From positions 136,295,954-136,359,953 of the forward strand of contig CP136064.1 in the NCBI GenBank assembly GCA_032622095.1: a stretch of 64,000 nucleotides of DNA, read 5' to 3'. This document shows positions 12,829-27,035 of this stretch, in pieces. The first letter of the stretch is position 1, and each line of letters begins with the position of its first letter. Source of the stretch: Siphonodentalium dalli (Eukaryota > Mollusca > Scaphopoda > Gadilida > Siphonodentaliidae). The notes below the pieces were generated by a model. It did not search any database, was not told the DNA's origin, and was given only the letters and a program-made list of their open reading frames with translations. Both the position numbers and the translations under genes were made by a program.

Positions 12829-15800
12829 TTAGCACGGGCTACAGGTCGTACCTTTAGTCTGATCATCATAAAATTTGTCATGGCTAATAATATAATATAT
12901 AATATTGACATGTAGATGGGAACGAGTAATTTTGGGGTCATTTGGCCAAAAACATGGCCGCCAGCAGCCATCTTGGATTTTACTCTTTGTATGACTAAAT
13001 TCTTTAGCACGGGCTGCAGGTCGTACCTTTAGTCTGATCATCATAAAATTTGTCATGGATGTTAACAATGACATGTAGATGGGAACGAGTAATTTTGGGG
13101 TCATTCGGCCAAAAAACATGGCCGCCAGCAGCCATCTTGGATTTTACTCTTTGTATGACTAAATCCTTTAGCACGGGCTACAGGTCGTACCTTTAGTCTG
13201 ATCATCATAAAATTTGTCATGGCTAATAATATAATATATAATATTGACATGTAGATGGGAACGAGTAATTTTGGGGTCATTTGGCCAAAAACATGGCCGC
13301 CAGCAGCCATCTTGGATTTTACTCTTTGTATGACTAAATTCTTTAGCACGGGCTGCAGGTCGTACCTTTAGTCTGATCATCATAAAATTTGTCATGGACG
13401 TTAACAATGACATGTAGATGGGAACGAGTAATTTTGGGGTCATTCGGCCAAAAAACACGTTCCTCAGCAGCCATCTTGGATTTTACTCTTTGTATGACTA
13501 AATCCTTTAGCACGGGCTACAGGTTGTACCTTTAGTCTGATCATCATAAAATTTGTCATGGCTAATAATATAATATATAATATTGACATGTAGATGGGAA
13601 CGAGTAATTTTGGGGTCATTTGGCCAAAAACATGGCCGCCAGCAGCCATCTTGGATTTTACTCTTTGTATGACTAAATTCTTTAGCACGGGCTGCAGGTC
13701 GTACCTTTAGTCTGATCATCATAAAATTTGTCATGAATATTAACAATGACATGTAGATGGGAACGAGTCATTTTAGGGTCATTCGGCCAAAAAACATGGC
13801 CGCCAGCAGCCATCTTGGATTTTACTCTTTGTATGACTAAATCCTTTAGCACGGGCTACAGGTCGTACCTTTAGTCTGATCATCATAAAATTTGTCATGG
13901 CTAATAATATAATATATAATATTGACATGTAGATGGGAACGAGTAATTTTGGGGTCATTTGGCCAAAAACATGGCCGCCAGCAGCCATCTTGGATTTTAC
14001 TCTTTGTATGACTAAATTCTTTAGCACGGGCTGCAGGTCGTACCTTTAGTCTGATCATCATAAAATTTGTCATGGATGTTAACAATGACATGTAGATGGG
14101 AACGAGTAATTTTGGGGTCATTCGGCCAAAAAACACGTTCCTCAGCAGCCATCTTGGATTTTACTCTTTGTATGACTAACTCATTTAGCACGGGCTACAG
14201 GTTGTACCTTTAGTCTGATCATCATAAAATTTGTCATGGCTAATAATATAATATATAATATTGACATGTAGATGGGAACGAGTAATTTTGGGGTCATTTG
14301 GCCAAAAACATGGCCGCCAGCAGCCATCTTGGATTTTACTCTTTGTATGACTAAATTCTTTAGCACGGGCTGCAGGTCGTACCTTTAGTCTGATCATCAT
14401 AAAATTTGTCATGAATATTAACAATGACATGTAGATGGGAACGAGTCATTTTAGGGTCATTCGGCCAAAAAACATGGCCGCCAGCAGCCATCTTGGATTT
14501 TACTCTTTGTATGACTAAATCCTTTAGCACGGGCTACAGGTCGTACCTTTAGTCTGATCATCATAAAATTTGTCATGGCTAATAATATAATATATAATAT
14601 TGACATGTAGATGGGAACGAGTAATTTTGGGGTCATTTGGCCAAAAACATGGCCGCCAGCAGCCATCTTGGATTTTACTCTTTGTATGACTAAATTCTTT
14701 AGCACGGGCTGCAGGTCGTACCTTTAGTCTGATCATCATAAAATTTGTCATGGATGTTAACAATGACATGTAGATGGGAACGAGTAATTTTGGGGTCATT
14801 CGGCCAAAAAACACGTTCCTCAGCAGCCATCTTGGATTTTACTCTTTGTATGACTAACTCCTTTAGCACGGGCTACAGGTTGTACCTTTAGTCTGATCAT
14901 CATAAAATTTGTCATGGCTAATAATATAATATATAATATTGACATGTAGATGGGAACGAGTAATTTTGGGGTCATTTGGCCAAAAACATGGCCGCCAGCA
15001 GCCATCTTGGATTTTACTCTTTGTATGACTAAATCCTTTAGCACGGGCTACAGGTCGTACCTTTAGTCTGATCATCATAAAATTTGTCATGGCTAATAAT
15101 ATAATATATAATATTGACATGTAGATGGGAACGAGTAATTTTGGGGTCATTTGGCCAAAAACATGGCCGCCAGCAGCCATCTTGGATTTTACTCTTTGTA
15201 TGACTAAATTCTTTAGCACGGGCTGCAGGTCGTACCTTTAGTCTGATCATCATAAAATTTGTCATGGATGTTAACAATGACATGTAGATGGGAACGAGTA
15301 ATTTTGGGGTCATTCGGCCAAAAAACATGGCCGCCAGCAGCCATCTTGGATTTTACTCTTTGTATGACTAAATCCTTTAGCACGGGCTACAGGTCGTACC
15401 TTTAGTCTGATCATCATAAAATTTGTCATGGCTAATAATATAATATATAATATTGACATGTAGATGGGAACGAGTAATTTTGGGGTCATTTGGCCAAAAA
15501 CATGGCCGCCAGCAGCCATCTTGGATTTTACTCTTTGTATGACTAAATTCTTTAGCACGGGCTGCAGGTCGTACCTTTAGTCTGATCATCATAAAATTTG
15601 TCATGGACGTTAACAATGACATGTAGATGGGAACGAGTAATTTTGGGGTCATTCGGCCAAAAAACACGTTCCTCAGCAGCCATCTTGGATTTTACTCTTT
15701 GTATGACTAAATCCTTTAGCACGGGCTACAGGTTGTACCTTTAGTCTGATCATCATAAAATTTGTCATGGCTAATAATATAATATATAATATTGACATGT

Positions 15801-16610
15801 AGATGGGAACGAGTAATTTTGGGGTCATTTGGCCAAAAACATGGCCGCCAGCAGCCATCTTGGATTTTACTCTTTGTATGACTAAATTCTTTAGCACGGG
15901 CTGCAGGTCGTACCTTTAGTCTGATCATCATAAAATTTGTCATGAATATTAACAATGACATGTAGATGGGAACGAGTCATTTTAGGGTCATTCGGCCAAA
16001 AAACATGGCCGCCAGCAGCCATCTTGGATTTTACTCTTTGTATGACTAAATCCTTTAGCACGGGCTACAGGTCGTACCTTTAGTCTGATCATCATAAAAT
16101 TTGTCATGGCTAATAATATAATATATAATATTGACATGTAGATGGGAACGAGTAATTTTGGGGTCATTTGGCCAAAAACATGGCCGCCAGCAGCCATCTT
16201 GGATTTTACTCTTTGTATGACTAAATTCTTTAGCACGGGCTGCAGGTCGTACCTTTAGTCTGATCATCATAAAATTTGTCATGGATGTTAACAATGACAT
16301 GTAGATGGGAACGAGTAATTTTGGGGTCATTCGGCCAAAAAACACGTTCCTCAGCAGCCATCTTGGATTTTACTCTTTGTATGACTAACTCATTTAGCAC
16401 GGGCTACAGGTTGTACCTTTAGTCTGATCATCATAAAATTTGTCATGGCTAATAATATAATATATAATATTGACATGTAGATGGGAACGAGTAATTTTGG
16501 GGTCATTTGGCCAAAAACATGGCCGCCAGCAGCCATCTTGGATTTTACTCTTTGTATGACTAAATTCTTTAGCACGGGCTGCAGGTCGTACCTTTAGTCT
16601 GATCATCATA
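12829..16610 (+). repeat. 2209 bp tandem duplication inside the 5197 bp unit
   Basis: Blocks starting near 12829 and 15038 match in order and variant content for about 1.57 kb (to about 14400 and 16610), including the ACACGTTCCTCAGC variant and the rare GACTAACTCATTTAG variant (near 14174 and 16383). The next unit (16780-19767) lacks the extra copy, and 5197 equals 2988 plus 2209. Confidence 0.85.
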
Positions 16611-16779
16611 AAATTTGTCATGGATGTTAACAATGACATGTAGATGGGAACGAGTAATTTTGGGGTCATTCGGCCAAAAAACATGGTCGCCAGCAGCCAT
16701 CTTGGATTTTACTCTTTGTATGACTAAATCCTTTAGCACGGGCTACAGGTTGTACCTTTAGTCTGATCGTCATAAAATT

Positions 16780-17017
16780 TCAACGCTCTGCCCATTTCAG
16801 TTAAAAAAACATGGACAGAATCCCAACAGAAATTTTCGGCAAAATCCACACTGCGCCCCTTAAATAAACTTTCATGCCTCTTAAGGTTCTGGGACAACCA
16901 GAATATAACATTTAGTTGACTAAGTAGCATTTTTAGCTCAACTTTACTTTGTAAAGTTTGAGCTATTGCCATGGCTTGGTATCCGTCGTGCGTGTGTGCG
17001 TGATTCGTCAACAATTT
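16780..17017 (+). repeat. Captured flank module 4
   Basis: Same junction, with private variants GATCGTCAT just before it and CCCAACAGAAAT inside. Both are shared only with the module at 19768, so these two units are closest relatives. Confidence 0.9.
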
Positions 17018-19767
17018 CCTTTAGCACGGGCTACAGTTCGTACCTTTGGTCCGATTATTATGAAATTTGTCATGGATGTTGACATTAACATGTAGATGGG
17101 AACGAGTCATTTTGGGGTCATTCGGAAAAAAACATGGCCGCCAGCGGCCATCTTGGATTTTACTCTTTGTATGACTAAATTCTTTAGCACGGGCTACAGG
17201 TCGTACTTTTAGTCTGATCATCATAAAATTTGTCATGGATATTAACAATGCAATGTAGATGGGAACGAGTAATTTTGGGGTCATTCGGCAAAAAAACATT
17301 GTCGCCAGCAGCCATCTTGGATTTTACTCTTTGTATGACTAAATCCTTTAGCACGGACTACAGGTCGTACCTTTAGTCTGATCATCATAAAATTTGAAAT
17401 GGCTAATAATATAATATATAATATTGACATGTAGATGGGAACGAGTAATTTTGGGGTCATGTGGCCAAAAACATGGCCGCCAGCAGCCATCTTGGATTTT
17501 ACTCTTTGTATGACTAAATCCTTTAGCACGGGCTGCAGGTCGTACCTTTAGTCTGATCATCATAAAATTTGTCATGAATATTAACAATGACATGTAGATG
17601 GGAACGAGTCATTTTAGGGTCATTCGGCCAAAAAACATGGCCGCCAGCAGCCATCTTGGATTTTACTCTTTGTATGACTAAATCCTTTAGCACGGGCTAC
17701 AGGTCGTACCTTTAGTCTGATCATCATAAAATTTGTCATGGCTAATGATATAATATATAATATTGACATGTAGATGGGAACGAGTAATTTTGGGGTCATT
17801 CGGCAAAAAAACATGGTCGCCAGCAGCCATCTTGGATTTTACTCTTTGTATGACTAAATCCTTTAGCACGGGCTACAGGTCCTACTTTTAGTCTGATCAT
17901 CATAAAATTTATCAAGAATGTTAATAATGACATGTAGATGGGAACGAGTAATTTTGGGGTCATGTGGCCAAAAACATGGCCGCCAGCAGCCATCTTGGAT
18001 TTTACTCTTTGTATGACTAAATCCTTTAGCACGGGCTACAGGTCGTACCTTTAGTCTGATCATCATAAAATTTGTCATGGCTAATAATATAATATATAAT
18101 ATTGACATGTAGATGGGAACGAGTAATTTTGGGGTCATTTGGCCAAAAACATGGCCGCCAGCAGCCATCTTGGATTTTACTCTTTGTATGACTAAATTCT
18201 TTAGCACGGGCTGCAGGTCGTACCTTTAGTCTGATCATCATAAAATTTGTCATGGATGTTAACAATGACATGTAGATGGGAACGAGTAATTTTGGGGTCA
18301 TTCGGCCAAAAAACATGGCCGCCAGCAGCCATCTTGGATTTTACTCTTTGTATGACTAAATCCTTTAGCACGGGCTACAGGTCGTACCTTTAGTCTGATC
18401 ATCATAAAATTTGTCATGGCTAATAATATAATATATAATATTGACATGTAGATGGGAACGAGTAATTTTGGGGTCATTTGGCCAAAAACATGGCCGCCAG
18501 CAGCCATCTTGGATTTTACTCTTTGTATGACTAAATTCTTTAGCACGGGCTGCAGGTCGTACCTTTAGTCTGATCATCATAAAATTTGTCATGGATGTTA
18601 ACAATGACATGTAGATGGGAACGAGTAATTTTGGGGTCATTCGGCCAAAAAACACGTTCCTCAGCAGCCATCTTGGATTTTACTCTTTGTATGACTAAAT
18701 CCTTTAGCACGGGCTACAGGTTGTACCTTTAGTCTGATCATCATAAAATTTGTCATGGCTAATAATATAATATATAATATTGACATGTAGATGGGAACGA
18801 GTAATTTTGGGGTCATTTGGCCAAAAACATGGCCGCCAGCAGCCATCTTGGATTTTACTCTTTGTATGACTAAATTCTTTAGCACGGGCTGCAGGTCGTA
18901 CCTTTAGTCTGATCATCATAAAATTTGTCATGAATATTAACAATGACATGTAGATGGGAACGAGTCATTTTAGGGTCATTCGGCCAAAAAACATGGCCGC
19001 CAGCAGCCATCTTGGATTTTACTCTTTGTATGACTAAATCCTTTAGCACGGGCTACAGGTCGTACCTTTAGTCTGATCATCATAAAATTTGTCATGGCTA
19101 ATAATATAATATATAATATTGACATGTAGATGGGAACGAGTAATTTTGGGGTCATTTGGCCAAAAACATGGCCGCCAGCAGCCATCTTGGATTTTACTCT
19201 TTGTATGACTAAATTCTTTAGCACGGGCTGCAGGTCGTACCTTTAGTCTGATCATCATAAAATTTGTCATGGATGTTAACAATGACATGTAGATGGGAAC
19301 GAGTAATTTTGGGGTCATTCGGCCAAAAAACACGTTCCTCAGCAGCCATCTTGGATTTTACTCTTTGTATGACTAACTCCTTTAGCACGGGCTACAGGTT
19401 GTACCTTTAGTCTGATCATCATAAAATTTGTCATGGCTAATAATATAATATATAATATTGACATGTAGATGGGAACGAGTAATTTTGGGGTCATTTGGCC
19501 AAAAACATGGCCGCCAGCAGCCATCTTGGATTTTACTCTTTGTATGACTAAATTCTTTAGCACGGGCTGCAGGTCGTACCTTTAGTCTGATCATCATAAA
19601 ATTTGTCATGGATGTTAACAATGACATGTAGATGGGAACGAGTAATTTTGGGGTCATTCGGCCAAAAAACATGGTCGCCAGCAGCCATCTTGGATTTTAC
19701 TCTTTGTATGACTAAATCCTTTAGCACGGGCTACAGGTTGTACCTTTAGTCTGATCGTCATAAAATT

Positions 19768-20005
19768 TCAACGCTCTGCCCATTTCAGTTAAAAAAACAT
19801 GGACAGAATCCCAACAGAAATTTTCGGCAAAATCCACACTGCGCCCCTTAAATAAACTTTCATGCCTCTTAAGGTTCTGGGACAACCAGAATATAACATT
19901 TAGTTGACTAAGTAGCATTTTTAGCTCAACTTTACTTTGTAAAGTTTGAGCTATTGCCATGGCTTGGTATCCGTCGTGCGTGTGTGCGTGATTCGTCAAC
20001 AATTT
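19768..20005 (+). repeat. Captured flank module 5
   Basis: Same junction and the same two private variants as the module at 16780. Confidence 0.9.
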
Positions 20006-22077
20006 CCTTTAGCACGGGCTACAGTTCGTACCTTTGGTCCGATTATTATGAAATTTGTCATGGATGTTGACATTAACATGTAGATGGGAACGAGTCATTT
20101 TGGGGTCATTCGGAAAAAAACATGGCCGCCAGCGGCCATCTTGGATTTTACTCTTTGTATGACTAAATTCTTTAGCACGGGCTACAGGTCGTACTTTTAG
20201 TCTGATCATCATAAAATTTGTCATGGATATTAACAATGCAATGTAGATGGGAACGAGTAATTTTGGGGTCATTCGGCAAAAAAACATTGTCGCCAGCAGC
20301 CATCTTGGATTTTACTCTTTGTATGACTAAATCCTTTAGCACGGACTACAGGTCGTACCTTTAGTCTGATCATCATAAAATTTGTCATGGCTAATAATAT
20401 AATATATAATATTGACATGTAGATGGGAACGAGTAATTTTGGGGTCATTTGGCCAAAAACATGGCCGCCAGCAGCCATCTTGGATTTTACTCTTTGTATG
20501 ACTAAATTCTTTAGCACGGGCTGCAGGTCGTACCTTTAGTCTGATCATCATAAAATTTGTCATGAATATTAACAATGACATGTAGATGGGAACGAGTCAT
20601 TTTAGGGTCATTCGGCCAAAAAACATGGCCGCCAGCAGCCATCTTGGATTTTACTCTTTGTATGACTAAATCCTTTAGCACGGGCTACAGGTCGTACCTT
20701 TAGTCTGATCATCATAAAATTTGTCATGGCTAATAATATAATATATAATATTGACATGTAGATGGGAACGAGTAATTTTGGGGTCATTCGGCAAAAAAAC
20801 ATGGTCGCCAGCAGCCATCTTGGATTTTACTCTTTGTATGACTAAATCCTTTAGCACGGGCTACAGGTCCTACTTTTAGTCTGATCATCATAAAATTTAT
20901 CAAGAATGTTAATAATGACATGTAGATGGGAACGAGTCATTTTGGGGTCATGTGGCCAAAAACATGGCCGCCAGCAGCCATCTTGGATTTTACTCTTTGT
21001 ATGACTAAATCCTTTAGCACGGGCTACAGGTCGTACCTTTAGTCTGATCATCATAAAATTTGTCATGGCTAATAATATAATATATAATATTGACATGTAG
21101 ATGGGAACGAGTAATTTTGGGGTCATTTGGCCAAAAACATGGCCGCCAGCAGCCATCTTGGATTTTACTCTTTGTATGACTAAATTCTTTAGCACGGGCT
21201 GCAGGTCGTACCTTTAGTCTGATCATCATAAAATTTGTCATGGATGTTAACAATGACATGTAGATGGGAACGAGTAATTTTGGGGTCATTCGGCCAAAAA
21301 ACATGGCCGCCAGCAGCCATCTTGGATTTTACTCTTTGTATGACTAAATCCTTTAGCACGGGCTACAGGTCGTACCTTTAGTCTGATCATCATAAAATTT
21401 GTCATGGCTAATAATATAATATATAATATTGACATGTAGATGGGAACGAGTAATGTTGGGGTCATTTGGCCAAAAACATGGCCGCCAGCAGCCATCTTGG
21501 ATTTTACTCTTTGTATGACTAAATTCTTTAGCACGGGCTGCAGGTCGTACCTTTAGTCTGATCATCATAAAATTTGTCATGGATGTTAACAATGACATGT
21601 AGATGGGAACGAGTAATTTTGGGGTCATTCGGCCAAAAAACACGTTCCTCAGCAGCCATCTTGGATTTTACTCTTTGTATGACTAAATCCTTTAGCACGG
21701 GCTACAGGTTGTACCTTTAGTCTGATCATCATAAAATTTGTCATGGCTAATAATATAATATATAATATTGACATGTAGATGGGAACGAGTAATTTTGGGG
21801 TCATTTGGCCAAAAACATGGCCGCCAGCAGCCATCTTGGATTTTACTCTTTGTATGACTAAATTCTTTAGCACGGGCTGCAGGTCGTACCTTTAGTCTGA
21901 TCATCATAAAATTTGTCATGGATGTTAACAATGACATGTAGATGGGAACGAGTAATTTTGGGGTCATTCGGCCAAAAAACATGGTCGCCAGCAGCCATCT
22001 TGGATTTTACTCTTTGTATGACTAAATCCTTTAGCACGTGCTACAGGTTGTACCTTTAGTCTGATCATCATAAAATT

Positions 22078-22315
22078 TCAACGCTCTGCCCATTTCAGTT
22101 AAAAAAACATGGACAGAATCCCAAAAGAAATTTTCGGCAAAATCCATACTGGGCCCCTTAAATAAACTTTCATGCCTCTTAAGGTTCTGGGACAACCAGA
22201 ATATAACATTTAGTTGACTAAGTAGCATTTTTAGCTCAACTTTACTTTGTAAAGTTTGAGCTATTGCCATGGCTTGGTATCCGTCGTGCGTGTGTGCGTG
22301 ATTCGTCAACAATTT
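22078..22315 (+). repeat. Captured flank module 6
   Basis: Same junction, with variant CCATACTGGGCCCC shared with the module at 24683. Confidence 0.9.
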
Positions 22316-24682
22316 CCTTTAGCACGGGCTACAGTTCGTACCTTTGGTCCGATTATTATGAAATTTGTCATGGATGTTGACATTAACATGTAGATGGGAA
22401 CGAGTCATTTTGGGGTCATTCGGAAAAAAACATGGCCGCCAGCGACCATCTTGGATTTCAAAATTCAATCCATTAGCACGGGCTACATGCCGTACTGTTT
22501 GTCTGATCATCATGAAATTTGTCATGGATGTTAATATTGACATGTAGATGGGAACGAGTAATTTTTGGGTCATTCAGCCCAAAAACATGGCCGCCAGCAG
22601 CCATCTTGGATTTTACTCTTTGTATGACTAAATTCTTTAGCACGGGTTACAGGTCGTACTTTTAGTCTGATCATCATAAAATTTGTCATGGATATTAACA
22701 ATGCAATGTAGATGGGAAAGAGTAATTTTGGGGTCATTCGGCCAAAAAACATGGTCGCCAGCAGCCATCTTGGATTTTACTCTTTGTATGACTAAATCCT
22801 TTAGCACGGACTACAGGTCGTACCTTTAGTCTGATCATCATAAAATTTGTCATGGCTAATAATATAATATATAATATTGACATGTAGATGGGAACGAGTA
22901 ATTTTGGGGTCATGTGGCCAAAAACATGGCCGCAGCAGCCATCTTGGATTTTACTCTTTGTATGACTAAATTCTTTAGCACGGGCTACAGGTCGTACTTT
23001 TAGTCTGATCATCATAAAATTTGTCATGGATATTAACAATGACATGTAGATGGGAACGAGTAATTTTGGGGTCATTCGGCAAAAAAACATGGTCGCCAGC
23101 AGCCATCTTGGATTTTACTCTTTGTATGACTAAATCCTTTAGCACGGGCTACAAGTCCTACTTTTAGTCTGATCATCATAAAATTTATCAAGAATGTTAA
23201 TAATGACATGTAGATGGGAACGAGTCATTTTGGGGTCATTCGGCCAAAAAACATGGCCGCCAGCATCCATCTTGGATTTTACTCTTTGTATGACTAAATC
23301 CTTTAGCACGGGCTACAGGTCGTACCTTTAGTCTGATCATCATAAAATTTGTCATGGCTAATAATATAATATATAATATTGACATGTAGATGGGAACGAG
23401 TAATTTTGGGGTCATTTGGCCAAAAACATGGCCGCCAGCAGCCATCTTGGATTTTACTCTTTGTATGACTAAGTTCTTTAGCACGGGCTGCAGGACGTAC
23501 GTTTAATCTGATCATCATAAAATTTGTCATGGATGTTAACAATGACATGTAGATGGGAACGAGTAATTTTGGTGTCATTCGGCCAAAAAACATGGTCGCC
23601 AGCAGCCATCTCTGATTTTACTCTTTGTATGACTAAATCCTTTAGCACGGGCTACAGGTCGTACCTTTAGTCTGATCATCATAAAATTTGTCATGGCTGT
23701 TGAAATTTGAATGTAGATGGGAACGAGTCATTTTGGGGTCATTCGGACAAAAAACATGGCCGCCAGCAGCCATCTTGGATTTTACTCTTTGTATGACTAA
23801 ATTCTTTAGCACGGGCTACAGCTCGTACATTTAGTCTGATCATCATAAAATTTGTTATGGATGTTAACGATGACATGTAGATGGGAACGGCTCATTTTGA
23901 GGTCATTCGTCGGAAAACATGGTCGCCAGCAGCCATCTTGGATTTTACTCTTTGTATGACTAAATTCTTTAGCACGGGCTACATATCGTTCCTTTTGTCT
24001 GATCATCATAAAATTTGTCAAGAATGTTAATAATGACATGTAGATGGGAACGAGTCATTTTGGGATCATTCAGCCATAAAACATGGCCGCCAGCAGCCAT
24101 CTTGGATTTTACTCTTTGTATGACTAAATTCTTTAGCACGGGCTACAGGTCGTACCTTTAGTCTGATCACCATAAAATTTGTCAAGAATGTTAATAATGA
24201 CATGTAGATGGGAACGAGTCATTTTGGGGTCATTCGGCCATAAAACATGGCCGCCAGCAGCCATCTTGGATTTTACTCTTTGTATGACTAAATCCTTTAG
24301 CACGGGCTACAGGTTGTACCTTTAGTCTGATCATCATAAAATTTGTCATGGCTAATAATATAATATATAATATTGACATGTAGATGGGAACGAGTAATTT
24401 TGGGGTCATTTGGCCAAAAACATGGCCGCCAGCAGCCATCTTGGATTTTACTCTTTGTATGACTAAATTCTTTAGCACGGGCTGCAGGTCGTACCTTTAG
24501 TCTGATCATCATAAAATTTGTCATGGATGTTAACAATGACATGTAGATGGGAACGAGTAATTTTGGGGTCATTCGGCCAAAAAACATGGTCGCCAGCAGC
24601 CATCTTGGATTTTACTCTTTGTATGACTAAATCCTTTAGCACGTGCTACAGGTTGTACCTTTAGTCTGATCATCATAAAATT

Positions 24683-24920
24683 TCAACGCTCTGCCCATTT
24701 CAGTTAAAAAAACATGGACAGAATCCCAAAAGAAATTTTCGGCAAAATCCATACTGGGCCCCTTAAATAAACTTTCATGCCTCTTAAGGTTCTGGGACAA
24801 CCAGAATATAACATTTAGTTGACTAAGTAGCATTTTTAGCTCAACTTTACTTTGTAAAGTTTGAGCTATTGCCATGGCTTGGTATCCGTCGTGCGTGTGT
24901 GCGTGATTCGTCAACAATTT
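24683..24920 (+). repeat. Captured flank module 7
   Basis: Same junction and the same private variant as the module at 22078, 2605 bp upstream. Confidence 0.9.
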
Positions 24921-27035
24921 CCTTTAGCACGGGCTACAGTTCGTACCTTTGGTCCGATTATTATGAAATTTGTCATGGATGTTGACATTAACATGTAGAT
25001 GGGAACGAGTCATTTTGGGGTCATTCGGAAAAAAACATGGCCGCCAGCGACCATCTTGGATTTCAAAATTCAATCCATTAGCACGGGCTACATGCCGTAC
25101 TGTTTGTCTGATCATCATGAAATTTGTCATGGATGTTAATATTGACATGTAGATGGGAACGAGTAATTTTTGGGTCATTCAGCCCAAAAACATGGCCGCC
25201 AGCAGCCATCTTGGATTTTACTCTTTGTATGACTAAATTCTTTAGCACGGGTTACAGGTCGTACTTTTAGTCTGATCATCATAAAATTTGTCATGGATAT
25301 TAACAATGCAATGTAGATGGGAAAGAGTAATTTTGGGGTCATTCGGCCAAAAAACATGGTCGCCAGCAGCCATCTTGGATTTTACTCTTTGTATGACTAA
25401 ATCCTTTAGCACGGACTACAGGTCGTACCTTTAGTCTGATCATCATAAAATTTGTCATGGCTAATAATATAATATATAATATTGACATGTAGATGGGAAC
25501 GAGTAATTTTGGGGTCATGTGGCCAAAAACATGGCCGCAGCAGCCATCTTGGATTTTACTCTTTGTATGACTAAATTCTTTAGCACGGGCTACAGGTCGT
25601 ACTTTTAGTCTGATCATCATAAAATTTGTCATGGATATTAACAATGACATGTAGATGGGAACGAGTAATTTTGGGGTCATTCGGCAAAAAAACATGGTCG
25701 CCAGCAGCCATCTTGGATTTTACTCTTTGTATGACTAAATCCTTTAGCACGGGCTACAGGTCCTACTTTTAGTCTGATCATCATAAAATTTATCAAGAAT
25801 GTTAATAATGACATGTAGATGGGAACGAGTCATTTTGGGGTCATTCGGCCAAAAAACATGGCCGCCAGCATCCATCTTGGATTTTACTCTTTGTATGACT
25901 AAATCCTTTAGCACGGGCTACAGGTCGTACCTTTAGTCTGATCATCATAAAATTTGTCATGGCTAATAATATAATATATAATATTGACATGTAGATGGGA
26001 ACGAGTAATTTTGGGGTCATTTGGCCAAAAACATGGCCGCCAGCAGCCATCTTGGATTTTACTCTTTGTATGACTAAGTTCTTTAGCACGGGCTGCAGGA
26101 CGTACGTTTAATCTGATCATCATAAAATTTGTCATGGATGTTAACAATGACATGTAGATGGGAACGAGTAATTTTGGTGTCATTCGGCCAAAAAACATGG
26201 TCGCCAGCAGCCATCTCTGATTTTACTCTTTGTATGACTAAATCCTTTAGCACGGGCTACAGGTCGTACCTTTAGTCTGATCATCATAAAATTTGTCATG
26301 GCTGTTGAAATTTGAATGTAGATGGGAACGAGTCATTTTGGGGTCATTCGGACAAAAAACATGGCCGCCAGCAGCCATCTTGGATTTTACTCTTTGTATG
26401 ACTAAATTCTTTAGCACGGGCTACAGCTCGTACATTTAGTCTGATCATCATAAAATTTGTTATGGATGTTAACGATGACATGTAGATGGGAACGGCTCAT
26501 TTTGAGGTCATTCGTCGGAAAACATGGTCGCCAGCAGCCATCTTGGATTTTACTCTTTGTATGACTAAATTCTTTAGCACGGGCTACATATCGTTCCTTT
26601 TGTCTGATCATCATAAAATTTGTCAAGAATGTTAATAATGACATGTAGATGGGAACGAGTCATTTTGGGATCATTCAGCCATAAAACATGGCCGCCAGCA
26701 GCCATCTTGGATTTTACTCTTTGTATGACTAAATTCTTTAGCACGGGCTACAGGTCGTACCTTTAGTCTGATCACCATAAAATTTGTCAAGAATGTTAAT
26801 AATGACATGTAGATGGGAACGAGTCATTTTGGGGTCATTCGGCCATAAAACATGGCCGCCAGCAGCCATCTTGGATTTTACTCTTTGTATGACTAAATTC
26901 TTTAGCACGGGCTACATGTCGTACCTTTAGTCTGATCATCATAAAATTTGTCAAGAATGTTAATAATGACATGTATATGGGAACGACTCATTTTGGGGTC
27001 ATTCGGCCGAAAACATGGCCGCCAGCAGCCATCTT

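Larger units (their letters stand above)
21655..26890 (+). repeat. 2605 bp near-identical tandem duplication
   Basis: Copy 1 is about 21655-24259 and copy 2 about 24260-26890. Rare variants repeat at exactly 2605 bp spacing, such as CTGGGCCCC in the module, AGATGGGAAAGAG, GGACGTACGTTTAATC and ATCTCTGATTTTAC. The single difference I noticed is CTACAAGTCC near 23150 against CTACAGGTCC near 25755, which implies a recent duplication or strong homogenisation. Confidence 0.88.
7222..27035 (+). repeat. Main satellite array, 163/176 bp monomers in higher-order units
   Basis: Roughly 110 head-to-tail monomers. The repeated GTAGATGGGAACGAG motif is spaced alternately 176 and 163 bp in the homogeneous parts (for example 9134, 9310, 9473, 9649), giving a 339 bp dimer. 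The long spacing comes from an AT-rich stretch (CTAATAATATAATATATAAT) replacing GATGTTAACA. Every monomer holds CATGG-CGCCAGCAGCCATCTTGG, GCACGGGCTACAGGTCGTAC and CTGATCATCAT. Larger periods are overlaid: 853, 2209, 2605, 2988 and 5197 bp. Minus-strand open frames of 60-118 codons recur with the monomers and are not genes. Confidence 0.95.

Noticed and set aside
7222-27035. CRISPR-like array
   Set aside because: Repeats are contiguous 163-176 bp monomers without unique spacers, and there are no cas genes.
7222-27035. CENP-B box in the monomer
   Set aside because: The closest matches (around TTCGGCCAAAAAAC and TTAGCACGGG) miss required bases of the TTCG-N4-A-N2-CGGG pattern.
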